In this document: in pieces, positions 56,142 through 64,000 of the stretch
How the letters are laid out: the number at the start of each line of letters is the position of its first letter
How positions within the stretch are numbered: position 1 is the first letter of the stretch
Source of the DNA: Dendrolimus kikuchii
Taxonomy: Eukaryota; Arthropoda; Insecta; Lepidoptera; Lasiocampidae
Length of the DNA stretch: 64,000 nt
NCBI GenBank assembly: GCA_019925095.2
Contig: JAHHIN020000030.1
Coordinates: 1,392,501 to 1,456,500, forward strand
Reading direction: 5' to 3'
Translations under genes and position numbers: made by a program
Notes under the pieces: generated by a model
What the model saw: only the letters and a program-made list of their open reading frames with translations
The model's database searches: none
Told to the model about the DNA's origin: nothing

Positions 56142-56856
56142 TTTGGTATCACATTTAGGTTATCATTTTTAATCTCTGGTGCCTATACATGATTCATTAT
56201 CCAATGATGTTGTCAATGCAGTTAGAATAAAAAGGTTGTATTGTCAGTTTCAATTGAGAGGAGGGTGGGGTCGTTAGTAAGACTTAAAAATCTCTCAGAT
56301 GCTGGGACGGCACTTCAGAGGTAAAAACTTAGTATCTCAGAGTGACGGTCACGGGAATTCAGTGCATTTTCCTCACCCCAAAAGTGCCTACAGAAGTTTT
56401 TAACTTCAAAAATCATTGCGATGTTCCATAAAGCCTTTTCTAAGTCAATGCGTTGGGAGTTAGTTTCGTACACACACGTGTGTGTATTTACAAAAATTCA
56501 AAATTTTAGTGATTTCACTATTAGCAACCTGGCAACATTGGGTATATCGACTTTAGATCAGCGGTTAATGAGACATTTCTGAATTCTAATATTATTAATT
56601 ACAATTCATTTCGTCCTTAGAAAATAATTCTGGAATCATGCGACAAAAAAGTGAAGTGTTTTATTATTGAAAATATATTGGTTAAACTTTACAATAGTGG
56701 TCACTGAATTTTAAGTAATGGGAGGGCGGAGGGGGAAGGGGGGGAGGAGTACTCCTTCCTTCTGCAACCCCCATGTCTAGGAGACATTTAGTTTTTGAGA
56801 TATGTTTTTTTTTTGTAAACATTACTAATTTCATTCAAAATCGTGTACTTATTTCT
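56142..56856. other. No gene recognised
   Basis: Mixed sequence with no ORF of note. Near 56715-56780 (ATGGGAGGGCGGAGG...CCTTCTGCAACCCCCATG) it resembles the start of the palindrome-family repeat at 32770. Confidence 0.4.
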
Positions 56857-58151
56857 TATGTCTAAAGATGAGAAATATTGAAGAAAGGTTGTGGTCAATG
56901 TAAAAAACATTTAAAACAGTCTAAACATGCAGACTAAAGCCCACAAGCCGAGCGAGCGAATCGAGTGTGCCATAACAGCGGTCAGCCAATGTCAAAACCA
57001 ATTTGTAACCATCATTTAAATAGATATCAATGAATAAATGGTGACAGTCGGTTCTGGCACTCGCCGGCCGCTGCCACGGCACGCTCGCTTCGCTCGCTCG
57101 GCTCGTGCGCTTTGGTCTAAAGACTAACCTAACCTAACCAATTTACCGTTTTAATCACTGGTGGCGACTTTCGATCACCTCTCACAACCTTAGTGGCTAT
57201 AAATAAACTGTAAGTATATCCTTAACTCAAATCACCATTAATTTACCTCCCGTTTATCTATATCAGACCCAAAACTTAAGATAGAGGATTTCGCCAAAAT
57301 CCAAAGTCCAGTGAGAAAGCCAGTTAACATAAAAATAATCAATATAACCGAAACAGCGCAAGTCGTCGAAAAAACTAAAAGAGAAATGGAATAAAAAAGG
57401 CGGCAAATAGAGTATAGCACATTATACATCGTTTTTTTTAATGAAAATAAATAGTTTAAAAATATACTACTAAAACAGACTCGCAATATATAAGCAAAAA
57501 AAAAACAATTTTCGTATTTAAAAATCGATATTATTGACATATCGAATGGTTAATATTTTTTTTGTTATGCCTATTATCGTCGTCAAGTAAAAAAAAAGTG
57601 ACAGTACTGTGATTTATTATTATGAACGTTAAAATTATAATAACTAATTTAAAACTCGTTAACTAAATTAAAAAACCGTTTTAGTGTTTATATATCAGGT
57701 GTAAGTGTATTCCTAAACACAAATCTAACTTTTTTTGAACAAAAGTGACATAACCTTGTTTATCAAACGTATTTTTGTTTTTCCCATTATTCGTTCAAAA
57801 CTTGTTGGTGGACCCTAGAAACATGTTTCCTAGCCCAAATAACAAGTCTAGTCTCTATATATAAGGCGTATGTATACCCCTAAACTTCATTTCCGTTAAT
57901 CTGATGACACTCTGTGCAAAAGTTTAGCCTTTACTCCATAAATGTAGACTGATGTACATAAAAAGTTCGGTGAACGATACCGGATGTCTAAGCAGCAGTC
58001 CCTTTCTTTTATATTCCACAAAAATTAGCCAAATATACCACTTTCCTACCTAATGCCTAAAAGTAATTTAGGTAAATTTGCATAAACGCGGAACCTGAAA
58101 ATTACGCATTTTTTTGTATTCAAAGACTTTACATATGGTTTGCTATGGATT
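56857..58151. repeat. 1.3-kb repeat copy, partner of 34430-35742
   Basis: Same boundaries: ATGTCTAAAGATGAGAAATA at the start and TTTGCTATGG at the end. It holds the inverted core pair at about 56935 and 57050-57120. The minus-strand 100-codon ORF at 57238 lies inside it and is probably not a gene. Confidence 0.85.
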
Positions 58152-59433
58152 TTCACATACGAGACACTCGTACAACTTTGTAAAAGCTGATTCGCAAAAC
58201 CTACCTAAAGTTGACAATGTGATGTTATTGGAGCACATAGCTTCCAGTACATAATATTGGAGAAATTAGAGTTAAAATCCTGATGTAAGTAGTTTTGCGA
58301 ACGTGTCTAAATTCATCCTGTCCGTCCATATCAAGATTCCATCAGACGCCGCTACTTCCTTTTAGAGCCTGTGTATTTTATTACTATTACAGTCTGTAAA
58401 TTTCATCCATGTAATAAAACCAGTAATGTTAATTACTTATTTAATTGATAGATGATGATAGATGTATATTTTGTGTTGGAGTCGAAATTCGTCTAAAATG
58501 TGCACCTGTTTTATTCAAAAATGTCACTAATTTGTTAGAAACTGACCGATTATTAGAAAACCATTAATATTATATTAATTACTTATTTGATAATATGGTA
58601 CAATCAAATAACCAACAACCTATATTACTTTCTTATTAATTTATAATACAAGTAAAGTATCTCATATAAATACATACAAATAAAAGAACAGATATAGGAT
58701 TGCACCACTGTCCTGACCATTGTATAGTGTGTTTGATTTCTAAGGTATCTTATAGGTCTGACCATATACAACAACTTACCGGAAAATATGAAACTCTCCA
58801 GTAGTTTTAAATATATTCACTTACACATACAGCTTAAAAAGTGGCTAATCAAGCACATCTTCTAAAGCTTGAAGGATTTCATGGAATATGAAGATTTGTG
58901 ACAAACACCTTATTCATTGTTCGTTCGAGTTCGTTTCTGCACCTTGTTCAGTACAGACGTGTGTTGAACGTTCCGTGTAGTATTTTTCTGATTGGTGTAC
59001 CCAATTCTCGTTTACTCATCAGTGCCTTATACGCAGTAGCCTCGCCCTGAAGAAGGATAAATACATATTTGCCGCTTCGCACTGCACACACCGTGAGTCT
59101 ATAACCTGACACCAATGTACTATTCTACCTCAACAATCGCCTTTCGGATATCGCTTGTAGAGTGCCTATTGCAATAACGCGTTAGCACAATATACTGTAT
59201 ATTGCTTTTCTGCTCTGAAGCATCTCTCTCTACGCTAAAGCTGGCAACGCATCGCTTACGCCTCGCTTGAATTGTATAGAAATAATAAGCGCCTGCGATA
59301 TTTAACGAGCATCTTATTTATTGGCTTACATACTTGCGCCTAGCGATTTGATCGTAGCAACAATTAGCTAATATACAAGTTTCTAACACTTTTACAAAAG
59401 TTATAATCATCTTGTACAAAACTTAAACTAAAT
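58152..59433. other. Upstream of the CR1-like element; probable 5' UTR at the right end
   Basis: No ORF of note. The 5' end of the retroelement cannot be located without another copy. The GC-richer stretch 58910-59400 is the likely 5' UTR. Confidence 0.4.
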
Positions 59434-60381
59434 ATGACATCACCTTTTACGAGCGCCAAAAAAACCCTTCGTACACCTCCAAGACCTCTTGGGGAGGCTA
59501 GCTCACAGCCTGAGCTCTACAGCTCTCCCGAGTTTAATGAGGACGAAAAGTATATTACCTTAAGAAAGAAAACAAAACAAGAATTTTCCTCTACTGGTAA
59601 CTTAAATCAGTTTATGAATAATATGTCTGATAAGCTTCAGAAAATGATTACCGAGCTAAAATCTAGTCAGGATAGCCAATTTTGTCAAATAAGGCAGGAC
59701 ATTAGTGACCTGAAAGAACAAAATTCTCAGCTTCTTCATTCAAACGTTGAACTCAATACGAAAATATCCGTTATAATGGAAGAGCAGGCTAAATTGAATA
59801 TACGTGTTGAAAAACTTGAGCACAGCGATAACAAAAAGAATGAAATAGTTAACATACTTGAACAACAGGTAGAAACACTAGAGAAAAAAATCAAAGAAAC
59901 TTGTATTGAGATTAAAAATATGCCAACAGATAGTGATGCTCAGATGGAGAAAGCGATTGAGCACATACATAAATCGTTAGAAATCAGATATGATCCCAGG
60001 GATATCAAAAGTGCCTATCGCTCCGCACCGAGAAATCAGGGCCCGAGAACCATTATCGTTGAATACGCGAACACAAAGATAAAAAATGAGCTACTTCAAG
60101 CTTTCAAGAAATATAATATGAACAGAAAAGACGAAAAATTAAATACATCTATTGTAAGCTGGGCTACGGGTAAAGAAAATATATACATTAATGAGTCATT
60201 AACAAAAAAAGGCAACCATCTGTTCTATTTAGCTCGAGATTCAATTCGTAATAGTGACTGGAAATTTTGTTGGTCCAACAGAGGCAAAATCTTCATAAGA
60301 AAAAATGAGGGCCTTCCAGCAATCGAAATTAAACATCAAGACCAGATACAGCAACTTTTTAGTAATAATTTAGAAAAATGA
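59434..60381 (+). CDS. CR1-like LINE ORF1: coiled coil plus FP-like C-terminal domain
   Basis: An intact 315-codon frame from ATG 59434. Residues 1-60 are Ser/Pro-rich. Residues about 65-165 form a long coiled coil (MSDKLQKMITELKSSQDSQF, later KLEHSDNKKNEIVNILEQQV), as in trimerising LINE ORF1 proteins. The rest (SLEIRYDPRDIKSAYRSAPR, then HLFYLARDSIRNSDWKFCWS and GKIFIRKNEGLPAIEIK) resembles the C-terminal domain of the baculovirus FP protein family, which is known in insect LINE ORF1s. It probably binds element RNA as a chaperone. It precedes ORF2 by about 260 nt. Confidence 0.82.
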   Translation: MTSPFTSAKKTLRTPPRPLGEASSQPELYSSPEFNEDEKYITLRKKTKQEFSSTGNLNQFMNNMSDKLQKMITELKSSQDSQFCQIRQDISDLKEQNSQLLHSNVELNTKISVIMEEQAKLNIRVEKLEHSDNKKNEIVNILEQQVETLEKKIKETCIEIKNMPTDSDAQMEKAIEHIHKSLEIRYDPRDIKSAYRSAPRNQGPRTIIVEYANTKIKNELLQAFKKYNMNRKDEKLNTSIVSWATGKENIYINESLTKKGNHLFYLARDSIRNSDWKFCWSNRGKIFIRKNEGLPAIEIKHQDQIQQLFSNNLEK

Positions 60382-60643
60382 CTATTCTGGCTAATTTTTA
60401 AATCTTATCTTAATTTAACTTTCTTTCTTGTTGTATTTCTTTTTTGTGTAAATCCATATATTTGTAATATCTATAATTCACTTTATAAAATAATTAATAA
60501 GCCTAGATACTTTGCTAAGTCTAAATACATATTCATCACAGCTATTCACACTCCTAGTAAATTAAAAACTAGCTATTGCAATACCAACGTTTCCTGGTCT
60601 GCTCCAAACATTCCATTCTCCCCATATCTCATAATCAATCATA

Positions 60644-61399
60644 ATGACAGATATAAATGATATTATGGGAGATATTGACAGTGTCAATATCTCTACCTCA
60701 TACCTAGTCCAGGAACCAAAAGATTGCAAAGGCTATTTAAAATCCGATAAACGAAAGATTACAATTCTTACTCTAAATATACGTAGCATAAATAAAAATT
60801 TCAACGAGTTTGTTGTGCTTCTTAGTCGCTTTAATTATGAAGTTGATATTATCATTCTAACAGAATGCTGGTTACATGATAGTATTACCCCTATGCCACT
60901 AAACAACTACAATATATACAATACTACAAGACATCTTAATCAAAATGACGGTTTAGTCTTATACATAAGAAATAATATAAATGTAACTATAACAGAACCA
61001 GATTTTAATGATGCTAATTGTCTTATAATACAGAGCAAAACAGACCTATGTATAGTAGCAATATACAGGCCGCCGTCCTTTAGTAACATCACCAATTTTC
61101 TTGATTCACTTGACAAAGTGCTATTTGAAGCTAAATCGTATAAAAATATAATAGTGATGGGTGACATTAATATAAATCCTATTTCAAATAGTAACGATAG
61201 GCATGCCGAAGAATATCTCAACTTGTTAGCTAGTCATGGACTTTTGTCAGGGCATAATTTGCAAACTAGAGAAACATCTTGTCATGATCACTGTATGATC
61301 AAGACCAAAAGTGAGGCAATAACTCTGGTAGTTGAAACTTCAATAAGTGACCACTATCCCGTTATTTCAATTAGATATAAAACGCGTTCTGGCAAATAA
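60644..61399 (+). CDS. CR1-like LINE ORF2, endonuclease part
   Basis: Apurinic-type endonuclease, 251 codons. Motifs: TILTLNIRSINKNFNEF near residue 38, IIILTECWL near 75 (catalytic E), IVAIYRPPS near 138, IIVMGDININPISN near 168 and SDHYPVISI near 238 (catalytic D-H). All expected catalytic residues appear present. The frame ends at a TAA (61397-61399), and the RT continues in another frame from the same place, so ORF2 is split by a one-base frameshift in or near GGCAAATAAAAAC. Confidence 0.85.
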   Translation: MTDINDIMGDIDSVNISTSYLVQEPKDCKGYLKSDKRKITILTLNIRSINKNFNEFVVLLSRFNYEVDIIILTECWLHDSITPMPLNNYNIYNTTRHLNQNDGLVLYIRNNINVTITEPDFNDANCLIIQSKTDLCIVAIYRPPSFSNITNFLDSLDKVLFEAKSYKNIIVMGDININPISNSNDRHAEEYLNLLASHGLLSGHNLQTRETSCHDHCMIKTKSEAITLVVETSISDHYPVISIRYKTRSGK

Positions 61400-63602
61400 A
61401 AACAATCGTACTTTTATGAAGACTGACTATAATGGTATATTAAAAGAACTAGAAAAAGTTAATTGGAATATTAAACTAAATAATTTTAATGATCTAGATA
61501 ATGCTACAGAAGTTTTCTTAATGACGCTATCCGATATAGTGAATAGAAATACAGTCTCTATGCCAGTGTCAAACAAGAACTTTAATATCAAACCGTGGAT
61601 CACTAAAGGACTGATAAATTGTATTAGAAAAAGAGATAAGCTACATAAAATATATAAGAAGAACATTAGTAATTCAGAAGTTAAGAAAACATATATAGAA
61701 TACAGAAATGTTTGTAATAAAGTACTTCGTAAAGTGAAACAGTCCTATGAGAAGCTCGAACTGGAAAAATGTAACCGAGATGCGAAGAAAACCTGGAAAA
61801 ATATTAAGAGAATCTGTAACTTCACAGCTAAGCCAAATCCTGTGCAAAAACTACTCATTGATAAAACTCGTCATCGCGAAACTCTTAATAACATTAATGA
61901 GTATTATATTAATATGGGAGCCAAGCTCGCGGAAGATATACTAGCTAACTCAAAGGAAAATGAAATTGAACTTAGTAAAATAGCTGAGAAAAAATGTAGG
62001 GAAATAGATTCTTTTGGATTAGTAAATACAGATATTATTGAAATAATAGACACTATCAGAACACTTAAAAATAGCAGTGCTGCAGGCTGGGATGGGATCA
62101 CAACAAAGGTATTAAAACTGGCATTACCGTATTGTGTAGAACCTCTAACGAAAATGTGTCAAGTTAGCTTTGAAACGGGGAAGTTCCCTGATCCCTTAAA
62201 AAGAGGTATAATCTTGCCTATTTTTAAAGCAGGTGATGCAACCAATATAGCTAATTTCAGACCAATATCCCTCTTACCCGTCGTGTCAAAAGTCCTAGAA
62301 AAATTAATGAACAATAGGCTTAAAAAATATCTAGAAACAAAAAAATTGCTTTCAGATAACCAATTTGGCTTTCGACCTCGTCGATGCACTGAAGACGCTG
62401 TACTAACTGTCACTGAACTTGTTCGTGAAAGATTGGACAATGGGCAGAAGGTATTAGGGGTTTTCTTGGACCTAGCAAAAGCCTTTGATACGGTATCCCG
62501 GCCGATTCTACTGTCGAAACTCGAGTCATTGGGAATACGAGGTTTACCACTGTCCTGGTTTGAAAGCTACTTAAAAAACAGGAAACAGATGACCAAAATA
62601 GGATCCCATGTTAGTGACGACGCGTTTATTAAGTTCGGCGTTCCTCAGGGAAGTATCTTGGGCCCTACCCTTTTCCTAGCATATATCAATGATTTATGTA
62701 ACATCAGTCTCACAAATGGGGAAGTCGTCAGTTACGCTGATGATACCGTATTATTATTCTACGGTACTACTTGGGAAGAAATTGAGGATACAGCTAACGC
62801 AGGATTGTATTCTGTGTCAACTTGGCTAAAACAAAATCTTCTTACCCTGAACGTAAATAAAACAAGCTATATTACCTTTACTATAAACTCAAATACTCAA
62901 CCGCAACGACCGCTTCATCTTAGAATGCATAAGACTAACTGTCATCAATACATTTCCTGCACTTGTGACGAAATTTTGCCAACTAACGATACCAAATATT
63001 TAGGCATTCACCTGGATAAATACTTAACATGGACAACACATATCAAATATCTAGCGAATAGGACAAGAAAGCTAATATATGCATTCAAGCAACTGCGCCA
63101 TGTACTCGATCGGGATTCGCTACTAAAGGTGTATACTGCCCTAGCAGAATCAGTATTATGTTACTGTAATACAGCTTGGGGCTCGGCAGCATCAACACAT
63201 CTTATAGTACTGGAACGTGCCCAGAGAGCGTTATTAAAATGCATGTTCTTCAAGCCGAGGCTATACTCCACCGAGTCGATATACAATGAGACAAGTGTCC
63301 TTAATATTCGCAAGCTATTTGTCCGTGCAGTAGTTATGAAACAACACAATTCTGTAACAAAAGAGATCATGGAAGAACTGAAATCGAAGCGTAGACAGAA
63401 TCTAGTATTCCAACAACCTAAATGTCGTACAACTTTTGGTACTAAATCTGTGAAATTTCTCGGTATAAAACTATATAATACTCTAAGTAGGAATCTAAAT
63501 TTAGTAACCATGACACGCCATAATTTAAGAAAAGCTTTGAATAACTTTTTACAGCCATTTACATATAAAAACGCTGAAGAATTGTTACATACTGTCAGTT
63601 AA
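61385..63602 (+). CDS. CR1-like LINE ORF2, reverse transcriptase part
   Basis: The open frame covers the linker and full RT. It is open from 61347, but the meaningful junction is near 61385. Motifs: SSAAGWDGITTKVLKL near 62075, ANFRPISLLPVVSKVLEKLM near 62250, LSDNQFGFRPRRCTED near 62350, VLGVFLDLAKAFDTV near 62455 (motif A), KFGVPQGSILGPTLF near 62635 (motif B, Q present) and VSYADDTVLLFY near 62725 (motif C, DD). The thumb and C-terminus run to the stop at 63600-63602. No RNase H is present, as is usual for CR1/jockey relatives. Apart from the upstream frameshift it is complete and could be recently active. Confidence 0.9.
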
Positions 63603-63714
63603 TAATCTTTCGTCAATTATTTTTCAACGTAAACTAACAAACACAAGCATACACTCATAACATATAGGCACGCATGAACGCGCAGGCACCCACTCACACG
63701 CACACGCACACGCA

Positions 63715-63746
<32 letters not shown>

Positions 63747-63749
63747 TTA

Positions 63750-63786
<37 letters not shown>

Positions 63787-64000
63787 ATTAATATATACTC
63801 ACTCACCAACGCATCTAGGCACGTAGTTATGTAGTATGTAGATTTTATTATTATATATTTTGTTTTTTTTTTCCTTTTTAATTGTTCTTAGTTCTAATAA
63901 TAACAGGCAATAAAAGAAGAAGAGTTTCGAAACCAAAGCGAACTCCACTGAGGCCCGCCACACAGGCTCTGTTGAGACCTAGTGCGGGCACCAGAGCTAA
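63603..64000 (+). other. CR1-like 3' UTR with CA repeat, to window end
   Basis: Contains (CACG)n and (CA)n tracts at about 63690-63782 with ATTAATATA interruptions, then GGCAATAAAAGAAGAAGAG near 63906 with an AATAAA word. The 3' end of the element is uncertain; sequence after 63922 may be flank. Confidence 0.55.

Noticed and set aside
61347..61400. Programmed frameshifting in the CR1-like ORF2
   Set aside because: No slippery heptamer or clear structure is seen; a simple indel explains it better.

Overview
The window is eukaryotic, almost certainly from a moth or butterfly. The signs are AT-rich DNA, split host exons with GT/GC-AG introns, a Lep1-type Helitron ending in CTAG with its hairpin, many copies of the lepidopteran retroposon tail that reads CATAGGCGAYGGTAACCGC, R1-like, I-clade, BEL/Pao and CR1-like elements, and short MITE hairpins. 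Most of the sequence is transposable element, often nested. I see no rRNA, tRNA or CRISPR. The lineage call and the TE density are inference; a repeat-rich autosomal block or a W-linked block would both fit.

Only one host gene is supported. It lies on the minus strand from about 32376 down to 20494 and has five inferred exons whose splice phases agree: 32376-32305, 32210-32076, 31148-30677, 30068-29883 and 21868-20494. It would encode a ZAD-like N-terminal domain, an acidic region with 32-residue repeats, and about eleven C2H2 zinc fingers. The zinc-finger exon has two frameshifts, one made by a 25-bp tandem duplication. Introns 2 to 4 carry SINEs, a hairpin element and a complete I-clade retrotransposon, so the locus looks like a decaying zinc-finger gene.

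Layout. 1-4215: LINE remnant, a palindrome-rich repeat holding a hairpin element, low-complexity DNA. 4216-15038: one LINE split by an 8,120-bp non-coding insertion (5721-13840) with TG...CA ends and an ACCT target duplication; inside are two tandem arrays, a 248-bp satellite-like array and three CTCF-like motifs. 15367-20480: R1-like element, an extremely truncated R1-like tail, a Helitron, RTE-like fragments, a SINE. 20494-32376: the zinc-finger gene with the plus-strand I element (22846-28963). 32765-38985: a family of palindromic elements including a roughly 0.9-kb-arm foldback hit by another R1-like element (36689-38293). 39117-49840: retroposon tails, the minus-strand I element (41656-47132), MITE and hairpin elements. 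49931-56141: a decayed BEL/Pao element joined to a gypsy integrase fragment. 56857-58151: a second copy of 34430-35742. 59434-end: a nearly intact CR1-like element.

The best leads are the 8.1-kb non-coding insertion, an identical in-frame stop in the reverse transcriptase of two independently inserted I elements, and the retroposon-like hairpin family with hammerhead-like core motifs. The retroelements supply their own reverse transcriptase, endonuclease, gag and integrase functions. The SINEs share their 3' tail with the 4216-15038 LINE family and presumably borrow its machinery. All calls were read by eye from the sequence, with no database search.
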